Assembly (NCBI GenBank): GCA_020847985.1
Contig: JADLBC010000054.1
Coordinates: 33,988-97,987 of the forward strand
Direction of reading: 5' to 3'
Length of the DNA: 64,000 nt
From: Dehalococcoidia bacterium
Lineage (GTDB): Bacteria; Chloroflexota; Dehalococcoidia; Tepidiformales; Tepidiformaceae
In this document: in pieces, positions 44,677 through 52,772 of the stretch
How positions within the stretch are numbered: the first letter of the stretch is position 1
Layout: every line of letters starts with the position of its first letter
Position numbers and translations under genes: made by a program
The notes under the pieces: model-generated
What the model saw: only the letters and a program-made list of their open reading frames with translations
Told to the model about the DNA's origin: nothing
Database searches by the model: none

Positions 44677-45477
44677 ATGAACACGACCAGGATCCCGGGG
44701 CGCCCGCTCGCCCTTCGCCCCACGGCAACAAACCAGGCGAATTCGGCGGGACGGCAGGCACACCCGATCCGCATCCTGCTCGTGGATGACCACGCGGTCA
44801 TTCGCCAGGCCCTGCGCATGCTGCTCGAAAGCCAGCCCGAGCTCGAAGTGGTGGCCGATGTCGAAAACGGCCGCGAAGCAGTGGCCGCCGTCGAGCGCTT
44901 CAGCCCCGACGTGGTCCTGATGGATGTCGTCATGCCCGGCCTCAACGGCCTCGAGGCGACGCGCCAGATTCGCCGCCAGTCCCCGGGCACCCGCGTCGTC
45001 ATGCTCAGCGGCTTCGTCGATGAGGACCAGCTGCTGGACTCGCTGCGGTCCGGGGCCTCGGGCTACATCATCAAGAAGTCGGATGTCTCCGAGCTGGTGC
45101 TGGCCATCCAGACCGTGCACCGCGGCAACAGCTACTTCTCCAGCGCGCTCAGCGATGGCTTCGACCTCGCCGAGGTGCTCTACCAGGCCAAGCGCACGGA
45201 CCAGCGCAGCGGCGTCGAGGCGCTCACCTCGCGCGAGCGCGAAGTGCTGCAGCTCATCGCCGAGGGGTACACCAACCAGGGCATCGCGAATGCGCTCTAC
45301 ATCAGCGTGAAGACGGTGGAGGCGCACAAGGCGCACATCATGGCGAAGCTGCACGCGCGCAACCGCACCGACCTCATCCGCTACGCCATCCGCAAGGGCA
45401 TCGTCCGGCTCGAAAGCGTGGACGAGGCGGAGCGCATGATCGCGCAGTTCAACGACGATTCGGCGGCGGCTGTCTAG
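44677..45477 (+). CDS. NarL/LuxR-family response regulator
   Basis: A 266-residue two-component response regulator. A short basic N-terminal extension precedes the receiver domain, which starts IRILLVDDHAVIRQALRM. The phosphoacceptor is in DVVLMDVVMPGLNG, the switch residues are in MLSGFVD, and Lys lies in YIIKKS. A linker leads to the C-terminal helix-turn-helix with LTSREREVLQLIAEGYTNQG and the SVKTVEAHKAHIMAKL recognition helix. No sensor kinase is adjacent. It precedes the motility operon and may control it, but a strong terminator separates them. ATG 44677 is chosen for the GGAGGAG upstream. Confidence 0.93.
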   Translation: MNTTRIPGRPLALRPTATNQANSAGRQAHPIRILLVDDHAVIRQALRMLLESQPELEVVADVENGREAVAAVERFSPDVVLMDVVMPGLNGLEATRQIRRQSPGTRVVMLSGFVDEDQLLDSLRSGASGYIIKKSDVSELVLAIQTVHRGNSYFSSALSDGFDLAEVLYQAKRTDQRSGVEALTSREREVLQLIAEGYTNQGIANALYISVKTVEAHKAHIMAKLHARNRTDLIRYAIRKGIVRLESVDEAERMIAQFNDDSAAAV

Positions 45478-45503
45478 CTCGCGCCCATCCTTCGTCCTCT
45501 CTC

Positions 45504-45537
45504 CGAAGGCCCCCTCCCGCATAGGAGGGGGCCTTCG
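45504..45537 (+). terminator. Strong hairpin after the response regulator
   Basis: Perfect 14-bp arms (CGAAGGCCCCCTCC and its complement) surround the loop CGCATA. It begins 27 bases after the stop. The following T content is low, but the stem is unusually strong. Confidence 0.75.
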
Positions 45538-45551
45538 CGTTGTGCCCGTCG

Positions 45552-45582
45552 GTCCCGCCCGGGATTCCCTCCCGGGCGGGAC
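45552..45582. repeat. Second perfect inverted repeat before the motility operon
   Basis: GTCCCGCCCGGGA and TCCCGGGCGGGAC are perfect 13-bp arms around TTCCC. It stands 15 bases after the previous hairpin. A further CCCCC/GGGGG hairpin lies at 45691-45706. It could be a bidirectional terminator or insulator; no protein-binding family is recognised. Confidence 0.7.
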
Positions 45583-45800
45583 GGCGCGCGGGTCCAGGGC
45601 GGCACGAGGGGCCGTCCCGGGAGGGAGCGGCGGATTGTCCCGCGCGGGCGGCGGGGACGGGGAGCGGCGGGACGCAATTAAGGGAATCGCCCCCCGCCTG
45701 AGGGGGTTGTCGAGGGGCCGCCAGAGCCATGACCCCAATAACCCGCGTGAAGCCCGCTCCGTACCCTGAGCCCAACCCGGCGAATTCGTGGGTGAGGGGA
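45583..45800 (+). promoter_or_regulatory. Gene-free leader of the flagellar operon
   Basis: This stretch must contain the start of the motility operon. It is very GC-rich, with a short AT-richer point (AATTAAGGGAAT, 45676-45687) followed by the hairpin CCCCC-GCCTGA-GGGGG. No convincing sigma-28 or sigma-70 hexamer pair is seen. Confidence 0.3.
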
Positions 45801-46001
45801 ATGATCCAGCTGACGCGCATCGATGGCACGGAGTTCTTCCTCAACCCGGACCTCATGGAGGTCATGGAGAGTTCGCACGACACGCACATCACGCTGACAA
45901 ACGGGCATCGCTACGTCTGTGCTGAGACGCCGGACGTGATCGTGGAGCGCATCGCGGCCTACCGCCGGCAGACGATGGGCGCCATCCGGAGGAGCGCCTG
46001 A
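45801..46001 (+). CDS. flbD: FlbD-family flagellar protein
   Basis: A 66-residue protein of the small FlbD family found at the head of motility operons next to motA. The pattern IQLTRIDGTEFFLNPDLMEV, then THITLTNG and RYVCAETPDVIVERI, is complete. The biochemical role is unknown; it is not the regulator FlbD of Caulobacter. ATG 45801 (GAGGGG just upstream) is preferred over ATG 45729 because the family starts exactly there. Its stop overlaps the motA start (TGATG). Confidence 0.9.
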   Translation: MIQLTRIDGTEFFLNPDLMEVMESSHDTHITLTNGHRYVCAETPDVIVERIAAYRRQTMGAIRRSA

Positions 46002-46789
46002 TGGACCTCGCAACCGTCATCGGACTCGTGCTGGTCTTCGCCGGCATCATCGGCGGCAACGTCCTCGAAGGTGGCAACCCGGCGGCGCTGTTCAACGTCC
46101 CGGGCATCATGATCGTCATCGTCGGCTCCCTGGGCGCGACGGTGATTTCGCAGCCCCTGCCGAACGTCATTGGGCTTCCCAAGGCGTTCATGAACGCCTT
46201 CATGGGCGGCGGCAACCACAACTCCGCCGAGACCGTCGAGCTCTTCGTGACGATGGCCGACAAGGCCCGCCGCGAGGGCCTGCTCGCGCTCGAAGGCGAC
46301 GTGGAGAAGATCCACGACCCGTTCACGCGCAAGGGCGTGCAGCTCATGATCGACGGCACCGACCCCGAGCTGCTCCGCCAGATCATGGAGATCGACGCGG
46401 AAGCGACGAAGCACCGCGCGAAAGCCGGCGCCGAAGTCCTGGAATTCTGGGGCGGCATCGCACCCACGATCGGCGTTCTCGGCGCGGTCATGGGCCTCAT
46501 GGGCGTCATGGCGCACCTCGACGAGCCGGAGCACATCGGCCCGGGCATCGCGACCGCGTTCGTGGCGACCTTCTACGGCGTGTTCACGGCGAACGCCATC
46601 TTCCTGCCGATGGCGAAGAAGCTGCACATCAACATGGAACACGAGCAGCACACGCTCGAACTCGTGATTGAAGGGCTGATGTCGATCCAGTCGGGCGACA
46701 ACCCGCGCATCGTGCGGGAGAAGCTTGAAGGCTTCCTGGCCCCGGCCGAGCGCCGCAAGGACGGCGGCGAAATGAGGGACGCGGCATGA
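46001..46789 (+). CDS. motA: Flagellar stator protein MotA
   Basis: A 262-residue membrane protein that with MotB forms the ion-conducting stator and pushes on the rotor. Four hydrophobic helices are visible: near the N-terminus (ATVIGLVLVFAGIIGG), at IMIVIVGSLGATVIS, and the conserved pair beginning GGIAPTIGVLGAVMGLMGVM and ATAFVATFYGVFTANAIFLP. The cytoplasmic loop carries the torque-generating charged residues. It overlaps motB by ATGA. Confidence 0.95.
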   Translation: MDLATVIGLVLVFAGIIGGNVLEGGNPAALFNVPGIMIVIVGSLGATVISQPLPNVIGLPKAFMNAFMGGGNHNSAETVELFVTMADKARREGLLALEGDVEKIHDPFTRKGVQLMIDGTDPELLRQIMEIDAEATKHRAKAGAEVLEFWGGIAPTIGVLGAVMGLMGVMAHLDEPEHIGPGIATAFVATFYGVFTANAIFLPMAKKLHINMEHEQHTLELVIEGLMSIQSGDNPRIVREKLEGFLAPAERRKDGGEMRDAA

Positions 46790-47541
46790 GCCGGAAAGCC
46801 GCCGACGCCCCAAAGGCGGAGAACCACGAACGATGGATCGTGAGCTACGCGGACATGCTCACGCTCCTCTTCGCGCTCTTCGTGGTGCTCTACGCCCTGA
46901 GCGATTCGAACCCCCGGAAGATGCTCATCGTGCAGCAATCGCTGGACGAGGCGTTCAGCGTGAACGTGCTGCAGGGGAATTCGGGGGCTTCGCCCATCTT
47001 CGCGGCCGGTGGCGGGCTGGCGCCGACGATTGGCGAAATCAAGGGCCGGGACCTGGTCACCATTCAGAAGCAGATGGCGGACTTCGCGAAGGCGGCCGGC
47101 CTGGAGAACAAGATCCAGATCCGGCAGACGGCGGATTCCATCACCATCAGCCTCGCCGACAACCTCCTGTTCACCTCCGGCAGCGCCGAGCTGAGGCCCG
47201 GCGCGCAGGAAGTCCTGGCGCAGGTGGCGGCGGTGCTGAAGGCGCTGCCAAACCAGCTGCGCGTGGAAGGCCACACCGACAACGTCCCCGTGAACAGCCC
47301 GGACTACCCGACGAACTGGGAGCTTTCGGCGGCGCGCGCTTCCACGGTGTTGCGCTTCCTTATCGAAGGTGGCGGCATCGCGCCGGGCCACCTCGTGCTC
47401 GAAGGCTACGCCGACACGCGACCCGTCGCCGATAACGCGACGGCCGAAGGGCGCGCGCTCAATCGCCGCGCCGACATCGTCATCGTTTACCCGACGCAGG
47501 CCGAGCTCGAAGCCGCGCTCAACGCCGCGAGGGGGAGGTAA
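46786..47541 (+). CDS. motB: Flagellar stator protein MotB
   Basis: A 251-residue protein with one membrane helix and a periplasmic OmpA-like peptidoglycan-binding domain. The ion-carrying aspartate is Asp23 in WIVSYADMLTLLFALFVVLY. The OmpA-like domain has LLFTSGSAELRPGAQ, VEGHTDNVPV, NWELSAARA and NRRADIVI. The Tyr next to the Asp and the alanine-rich helix do not settle whether protons or sodium are used. It overlaps motA and is followed by fliL after five bases. Confidence 0.95.
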   Translation: MSRKAADAPKAENHERWIVSYADMLTLLFALFVVLYALSDSNPRKMLIVQQSLDEAFSVNVLQGNSGASPIFAAGGGLAPTIGEIKGRDLVTIQKQMADFAKAAGLENKIQIRQTADSITISLADNLLFTSGSAELRPGAQEVLAQVAAVLKALPNQLRVEGHTDNVPVNSPDYPTNWELSAARASTVLRFLIEGGGIAPGHLVLEGYADTRPVADNATAEGRALNRRADIVIVYPTQAELEAALNAARGR

Positions 47542-47546
47542 CGGCA

Positions 47547-48074
47547 ATGCCCGACAAGAAGATCATGGCCGGCGGAGCGGTGCTGGCGGGTGCGGCGTTC
47601 TGGTTCTACGTGAAGCCGAACTACCTCGATGCGAAGCCCCCTCCCGTCTACACCGAGGAGCAGATCGCCGAGGCGCCGCGGCCCACCGTGTACCTGGGCA
47701 AGGCCATCGGCGAGGAAGCGAAAAAGGGGACCGCCGAGACCGGGCTGGTGCTGAACTTGAAGGCGCCCGCGACGGCCCCGGCCTACGCCAAGGTCGTCAT
47801 CGCCCTTGAGTTCGAGGACCCGAAGCACACGTACATCAACCTCAAGGGCGCGGCCGTCGACGCCGCGAACGTCGTCTACACGGAAGAGCTGGCGCCCGAG
47901 ATGCACAAGATCCTGGACGTGGTCACCACCCTGTTCGGTTCGAAAACCATCGACCAGGTTTCGACCACCGAGGGGCGGGAGAAGCTGAAGGACGAACTCA
48001 GGGACGCGGTCAACGAAGAGCTCCACCACGAGAAGGTGGAGAAGGTCTACTTCGTCACCTTCGTCACACAGTAA
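47547..48074 (+). CDS. fliL: Flagellar basal-body-associated protein FliL
   Basis: A 175-residue protein with a short N-terminal membrane anchor (AGGAVLAGAAFWFYV) and an extracytoplasmic stomatin-like domain. The domain ends in the family pattern EGREKLKDELRDAVNEEL and VEKVYFVTFVTQ. FliL rings surround the stator and stabilise torque production. The anchor is shorter than usual. Placement between motB and the switch protein gene is the classical order. Confidence 0.85.
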   Translation: MPDKKIMAGGAVLAGAAFWFYVKPNYLDAKPPPVYTEEQIAEAPRPTVYLGKAIGEEAKKGTAETGLVLNLKAPATAPAYAKVVIALEFEDPKHTYINLKGAAVDAANVVYTEELAPEMHKILDVVTTLFGSKTIDQVSTTEGREKLKDELRDAVNEELHHEKVEKVYFVTFVTQ

Positions 48075-48086
48075 GGCGGCCGAGAC

Positions 48087-49238
48087 ATGGCGAAACCGAA
48101 GGACATCCTCGCGCAACTGCTCTCGCCGGCCCAGGCCGAGACCCTGGATGCCGCCGGCGCGGCCCTCTGGTCGGCGGCGGCGGCTTCGCTCGCGGGGCTG
48201 ATCGGCGCGCTTCCAACCCTGGATGGCGCCGACGGACGCCTCGTGATGCCCGACGAGATCATCGGCGAGTTCGGCGGTTCGCACCTGGTGCTGCCAATCG
48301 AACTCGCCACCGCGCGTGACCAGGCCGCGACGGCCTACGCGGCGGTGGAAACACCCGGCGCGGCGGCATTCTTCGGGGCTTCGGCCGAGGACACCGAGGG
48401 GCAGGAACAGGAAGTCAGCATCGTCGCCGGGGCGCTGCTCGGGCAGCTGATCTCGGCACTGAACAGCCAGGTCTTCGGCGGCTCGCCCGCGGGGCTGGTG
48501 GTCGCGCTCGGCGACGTGACGGCCAACGCGATGCCGGACCTGCTCGCGACGATGGACGAGCCCGCGCTCGCGCTGAAGGCGACCGTCGCGGGGACGGCGG
48601 CATTGCCGGTGACCTTCGTGCTCCCGGGGACCTTCCTGGACATCCTCGCGGGGGCGATGCCGGAACTGCCGGCGGCGGCCCCGGCTGCCGCGCCCGCGGC
48701 GGCAAACCCGGCCACGGCGGGGTTGGAATCGCTTGGGTTCACGCTGACCGCCGAGGAACTGGAAGCGGCGGAGCTGTTCGAATCGACACCACCGCCACCG
48801 CCGAGGCAGGCGCCGCCACCGCAGGCGCCGCCGCTGCAGTTCGCGCAGCCCGCACCGCAGCCGGCACCGCAGCCCCAGCCACAGCCCATGCGCGAGCCCA
48901 CGCCGATCACGGCCGGGCCCGCCGCGCACCGCGCCATGTTCGCGCCCCTGCCCGAGCAGCAGCCGGCCATTTCCAAGTCCGCGCTCGACATGCTCGCGGG
49001 CCTGCAGATGAACGTCGTGGTCGAACTGGGGCGGACCGAACTCACCGTCTCCGAAGTACTGGGACTGGGGCCGGGTTCGGTCATCGAACTCGATCGGCTG
49101 GCGGGCGAGCCCGTGGACATCCTCGTGAACGAGCGGCTCATCGCCCGCGGCGAAGTCGTCGTCGTGGATGAGAACTTCGGCATCCGCGTGGTCGAGGTCG
49201 TACGGCGCGGCGCCGACGCCGAGGAGCGCGCGGGGTGA
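48087..49238 (+). CDS. fliY: Flagellar switch protein, FliY/FliN type
   Basis: A 383-residue protein. The C-terminal 80 residues are a clear FliN/SpoA domain ([20 protein letters not shown], then [20 protein letters not shown] and [20 protein letters not shown]). The N-terminal 200 residues resemble the CheC/FliM-like region of FliY, and a Pro/Gln/Ala-rich linker joins the two. No clear CheC phosphatase motif is visible. FliN/FliY forms the C-ring base and binds export and chemotaxis proteins. No fliM neighbour is present, unlike in many operons. Confidence 0.88.
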   Translation: MAKPKDILAQLLSPAQAETLDAAGAALWSAAAASLAGLIGALPTLDGADGRLVMPDEIIGEFGGSHLVLPIELATARDQAATAYAAVETPGAAAFFGASAEDTEGQEQEVSIVAGALLGQLISALNSQVFGGSPAGLVVALGDVTANAMPDLLATMDEPALALKATVAGTAALPVTFVLPGTFLDILAGAMPELPAAAPAAAPAAANPATAGLESLGFTLTAEELEAAELFESTPPPPPRQAPPPQAPPLQFAQPAPQPAPQPQPQPMREPTPITAGPAAHRAMFAPLPEQQPAISKSALDMLAGLQMNVVVELGRTELTVSEVLGLGPGSVIELDRLAGEPVDILVNERLIARGEVVVVDENFGIRVVEVVRRGADAEERAG

Positions 49239-49852
49239 AGACGCCCGAGAACCGCCGCCGCCTCGCATGGATCGGTGCGCTTTGCGTGGCCTTGATCGCG
49301 GCGGTGGTCTTTATCTCGGCGATGGCGCCCAGGCCGCCCGCGGAGGACGGCCCGAGCCTGCGCCCCGCCGACAACGCGACGGTGGCCACTGCCGGGACGG
49401 CGAATGCAACGGCGAAGGACTCGGACGGCGGCGGCGGATTCAGCCTCGGCGGCGGTGAAGCGGCGTCGCTCATCCTCCGGCTCGGGCTGGTCGCCATCAT
49501 CATCGCCGGCTCGATCGCCGGGCTGCGCTGGTGGGGCAAGCGCACGGCGGGCCCGCGCAGCACCTCCGGCTTCCTGCGCGTGGTCGATACGCTGGCCATC
49601 AGCAACGGCCGCAGCATCCACCTGGTGGCGCTTGGCGACCGGGTGATCGCGATCGGCGCGACGGCGCAGCAGCTTTCGCTCCTGAACGAACTCACCGACG
49701 ACGAGGCCGCGCAGGTTCGCACGATGACGGCGCAGGACCCCACGCAGCCGCTGGCGACGTTCGCGACGGAGCTGTTCCAGTCGATGCGCGGCCTGCAGCG
49801 GCCGGGAGCGCGGCCTTCGCGCAACGAAAGCGTGATCGGGGAGCCACGATGA
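49235..49852 (+). CDS. fliO: Flagellar export assembly protein FliO
   Basis: A 205-residue protein with an N-terminal hydrophobic segment ([16 protein letters not shown]), a Gly/Ala-rich linker, a second membrane helix ([17 protein letters not shown]) and the cytoplasmic FliO strand region ([20 protein letters not shown], then GDRVIAIGA). FliO helps FliP ring assembly. GTG 49235 overlaps the preceding stop, and the gene overlaps fliP by ATGA. FliO is poorly conserved, so the assignment leans on context and the typical fold. Confidence 0.85.
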   Translation: MKTPENRRRLAWIGALCVALIAAVVFISAMAPRPPAEDGPSLRPADNATVATAGTANATAKDSDGGGGFSLGGGEAASLILRLGLVAIIIAGSIAGLRWWGKRTAGPRSTSGFLRVVDTLAISNGRSIHLVALGDRVIAIGATAQQLSLLNELTDDEAAQVRTMTAQDPTQPLATFATELFQSMRGLQRPGARPSRNESVIGEPR

Positions 49853-50598
49853 ACCGGGCGCGCTGGCGGATCGCGGTCGTGGCCGGGTGCGCGCTGATGC
49901 CGCTCGCGGTGGCGGGCGTGGCCGAGGCGCAGGCGGCGCCGGGGAGCACGCTGAACGCCCAGAACCCGCAGAACGTGAGCTCGGCGATCCAGATCCTCTT
50001 GCTGGTGACGGTGCTTTCGCTGGCGCCGGCGGTGCTGGTGATGGTGACGTCGTTCACGCGCGTGGTGGTCGTGCTTTCGCTGCTGCGAACGGCGATCGGC
50101 ATCCCGCAGCTGCCGCCGAACCAGGTGCTCATCGGGCTGGCGCTCTTCCTCACGGCATTCGTGATGGCGCCGGCCATCAAGACGATCAACGACGAGGCGA
50201 TGAAGCCCTACCTGGCCGGCCAGATCTCGCAGCAGGAAGCGTTCAACCGCGGCGAGGAGCCGCTGCGCGAGTTCATGTTCCGCCAGACGCGCGAACAGGA
50301 CCTGGCGCTCTTCATGAAGCTGAGCAAGGCCGAGAAGCCCGAAAACCGCGACGGCATCCCCACGTATGTGCTGGTGCCGGCGTTCACGATTTCGGAGCTG
50401 AAGACGGCGTTCCAGATGGGGTTCGTGATGTTCATCCCGTTCCTCATCATCGACCTCATCGTGTCATCGGCGCTGTTGAGCATGGGCATGATGATGCTCC
50501 CGCCGGTGGTGGTTTCGCTCCCCTTCAAAATCCTCCTTTTCGTGCTGGTCGATGGCTGGTACCTGATCGTCGGCTCGCTCGTGGGGAGCTTCAACTGA
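49849..50598 (+). CDS. fliP: Flagellar type III export protein FliP
   Basis: A 249-residue export-gate protein with a cleavable-type signal (ending VAEAQA). Conserved blocks follow: [39 protein letters not shown], the [20 protein letters not shown] block and [15 protein letters not shown]. Five FliP subunits form the core of the FliPQR channel. ATG 49849 overlaps fliO by four bases. Length is normal. Confidence 0.95.
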   Translation: MNRARWRIAVVAGCALMPLAVAGVAEAQAAPGSTLNAQNPQNVSSAIQILLLVTVLSLAPAVLVMVTSFTRVVVVLSLLRTAIGIPQLPPNQVLIGLALFLTAFVMAPAIKTINDEAMKPYLAGQISQQEAFNRGEEPLREFMFRQTREQDLALFMKLSKAEKPENRDGIPTYVLVPAFTISELKTAFQMGFVMFIPFLIIDLIVSSALLSMGMMMLPPVVVSLPFKILLFVLVDGWYLIVGSLVGSFN

Positions 50599-50626
50599 AC
50601 GCCCGGGCGGGCATGGAGGTGGTCCG

Positions 50627-50896
50627 GTGAATGAAGCAACGGTGATTGGGCTGGCCGACCGCTCGCTGTGGGTGGCGCTGCAGGTGGGCGGGCCGATCCT
50701 GGCGATCTCGCTCGTGGTGGGCGTGGTGGTGAGCCTCATCCAGGCGGTGACGCAGGTGCAGGAGCAGACGCTCACCTTCGTGCCGAAGCTGGCCGCGGTA
50801 GCCGTCGGGATGATCCTGCTCGGCCCCTGGATGATGGAAACGATGCTCGGCTTCTCGGCGACGCTGTTCTCCGGGATGGCGGATTACGGGCGGTAG
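50627..50896 (+). CDS. fliQ: Flagellar type III export protein FliQ
   Basis: An 89-residue protein with two membrane helices and the FliQ signature: PILAISLVVGVVVSLIQAVT, QVQEQTLTFVPKLAAV and GPWMMETMLGF. FliQ subunits wrap the FliP5FliR1 core. The start is GTG 50627; GGAGGTGG lies upstream. Confidence 0.94.
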   Translation: MNEATVIGLADRSLWVALQVGGPILAISLVVGVVVSLIQAVTQVQEQTLTFVPKLAAVAVGMILLGPWMMETMLGFSATLFSGMADYGR

Positions 50897-50905
50897 GACG
50901 CGACG

Positions 50906-51679
50906 ATGCCGCTGCTGACGCCGGAGTACACCTGGGGCTTCCTGCTCATCCTCTTTCGGACGAGCGGGCTCCTCGTGTCCGCGCCCATGCTGAGCCATAA
51001 GGCGATCCCCGCGCAGGCGCGCATCGGGCTGGCGGTATTCCTGGCGCTGGTAATGGTGCCGTTGCAGGCCGAGCACCTGCCGGCCGCCCCCGTGGACCTC
51101 GCGCACATGGCGGCGGGCGTGCTCAGCGAGGCGCTCTTCGGCCTCGCGCTCGGGCTGGCGATGCAGCTGGTGTTCACGGGCATGCAGATGGGCTCGCACA
51201 TCCTCGGCGTGCAGATGGGCTTCGGCCTCGGCTCCGTCTACGACCCGATCACGGGCGCGCAGTTCGGCGCCTTCGACCAGTTCTACGCGGTGCTCGTAGC
51301 GCTGGTCTTCTTCGGCATGAACGGCCACCACATCGTCGTCCAGGCGTTCGCGGAGACGCTGCGGGCGGTGCCCCCGGGGACGTGGAACCCGCTCGTGCTG
51401 CAGGCGAGCGGTATCGCCGGGCTGGCTTCGGGCCTGATGATCACGGCCGTACGCGTGGCGATGCCGATCGTCGTCGCGCTCTTCCTCACCGATGTGGGCA
51501 TGGGTTTCGTGGCGAAGACGGTGCCGCAGGCGAACATCCTCGTCGTCGGCATGCCACTCAAGATCGGCGTGGGGCTGCTCGTGCTCATCGCCGCGCTGCC
51601 CGCGACCTCGTCGCTCATGCAGGCCGTCATCGGCGGGCCGCTCACGGGTTCCAGCGAACGGCTGCTGGGGGTGAGCTGA
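50906..51679 (+). CDS. fliR: Flagellar type III export protein FliR
   Basis: A 257-residue polytopic protein of the export gate. It shows the LILFRTSGLLVSAPMLSHKA opening, the MQLVFTGMQMGSHILGVQMG block with GLGSVYDP, and ALFLTDVGMGFVAKTVPQAN. One FliR closes the FliP helix. ATG 50906 lies nine bases after fliQ, and flhB follows after one base. Confidence 0.94.
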   Translation: MPLLTPEYTWGFLLILFRTSGLLVSAPMLSHKAIPAQARIGLAVFLALVMVPLQAEHLPAAPVDLAHMAAGVLSEALFGLALGLAMQLVFTGMQMGSHILGVQMGFGLGSVYDPITGAQFGAFDQFYAVLVALVFFGMNGHHIVVQAFAETLRAVPPGTWNPLVLQASGIAGLASGLMITAVRVAMPIVVALFLTDVGMGFVAKTVPQANILVVGMPLKIGVGLLVLIAALPATSSLMQAVIGGPLTGSSERLLGVS

Positions 51680-51680
51680 C

Positions 51681-52769
51681 ATGGCCGGCGAACGAACCGA
51701 AGCACCAACGCCAAAACGGCGAGACGACGCGCGCCGCAAGGGCCAGGTCAGCAAGAGCCAGGAGCTGGTCTCGACGGGCGTGCTGCTCGCGGCGGTGTTC
51801 GCCATGCGTCAGCTGGGGCCGGACCTCTGGGCGAACATGGCCGCGATCATGCGCGACGGGCTCTCCGCCGACGCGACGCAGGACCTCACCCCCGAATCGA
51901 GCATGGCGCTCGGACAGGCCTCGGCGATGGCCCTGCTGAAGACACTGGCGCCGCTCTTCGCCGCACTCGGAATCGCCGGCATCGTCCTGAATGTCGGCCA
52001 AACTGGACTCTACCTGAATGCCGCCGGCATCAAGCCGAAGATGCAGTCGCTGAATTTCGCGGCGAACGCGAAGCGGCTGGTGGGGACCGAAGGCGCAATC
52101 GGGCTGGGCAAGGCCGTCGCGAAGATGGGCGTGGCCGCGATCGTCGTCTACATGACGATGCAGTCGCAGATTGGCGCCATCGCGACCATGAGCCAGCTCG
52201 GCGTGGCGGCCGCCGGCGCGCGGCTCGCGACCCTGGGCTTAGATATGGCGATGCGCGGCGCCATCGCGCTCTTCCTCCTCTCGCTAGCGGACTACGCGTG
52301 GCAGCGGCGCAAATTCATGACGAACCTCCGCATGACCAAGGAAGAGGTCAAGCAGGAGATGAAGGAGTCGGACGGCGACCCACAGGTGAAGGCGGCCATC
52401 CGCCGCCGCCGCCAGCAGCTGATGAACCGCATGATGGCGGCCGTGCCGGCGGCGGACGTGATCGTGACGAACCCGACGCACTACGCCGTGGCGCTGAAGT
52501 ACGACCCGGTGAGCATGGCCGCGCCGATGGTGGTGGCCAAGGGCGAGAACCTGCTCGCGCAGCGCATCAAGGAAGTTGGACGAAAGGCCGGCGTGCCCGT
52601 GCTCGAGGAGCCGCCGCTGGCGCGCGCGCTGTACGCGGCGGTGCCGGTTGGTCACTACGTGCCGGCGAACCTCTTCCACGCCGTCGCCGAAATCCTCGCC
52701 TGGGTGTACTCGCTGCGCCAGCGCGCGGGCGGCCGGCGCCCCACCACGAACCCGCAGGGAGCGCTCTAA
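51681..52769 (+). CDS. flhB: Flagellar export switch protein FlhB
   Basis: A 362-residue protein with four membrane helices and a cytoplasmic autocleavage domain. The N-terminus EAPTPKRRDDARRKGQVSKS is typical. The self-cleaving NPTH motif is at Asn264-Pro265 (VTNPTHYAVALKYD), where cleavage changes export specificity from hook to filament proteins. The following block (PVLEEPPLARALYAAVPVG) is also conserved. It is not the truncated FlhB-like form. Confidence 0.95.
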   Translation: MAGERTEAPTPKRRDDARRKGQVSKSQELVSTGVLLAAVFAMRQLGPDLWANMAAIMRDGLSADATQDLTPESSMALGQASAMALLKTLAPLFAALGIAGIVLNVGQTGLYLNAAGIKPKMQSLNFAANAKRLVGTEGAIGLGKAVAKMGVAAIVVYMTMQSQIGAIATMSQLGVAAAGARLATLGLDMAMRGAIALFLLSLADYAWQRRKFMTNLRMTKEEVKQEMKESDGDPQVKAAIRRRRQQLMNRMMAAVPAADVIVTNPTHYAVALKYDPVSMAAPMVVAKGENLLAQRIKEVGRKAGVPVLEEPPLARALYAAVPVGHYVPANLFHAVAEILAWVYSLRQRAGGRRPTTNPQGAL

Positions 52770-52772
52770 GCC

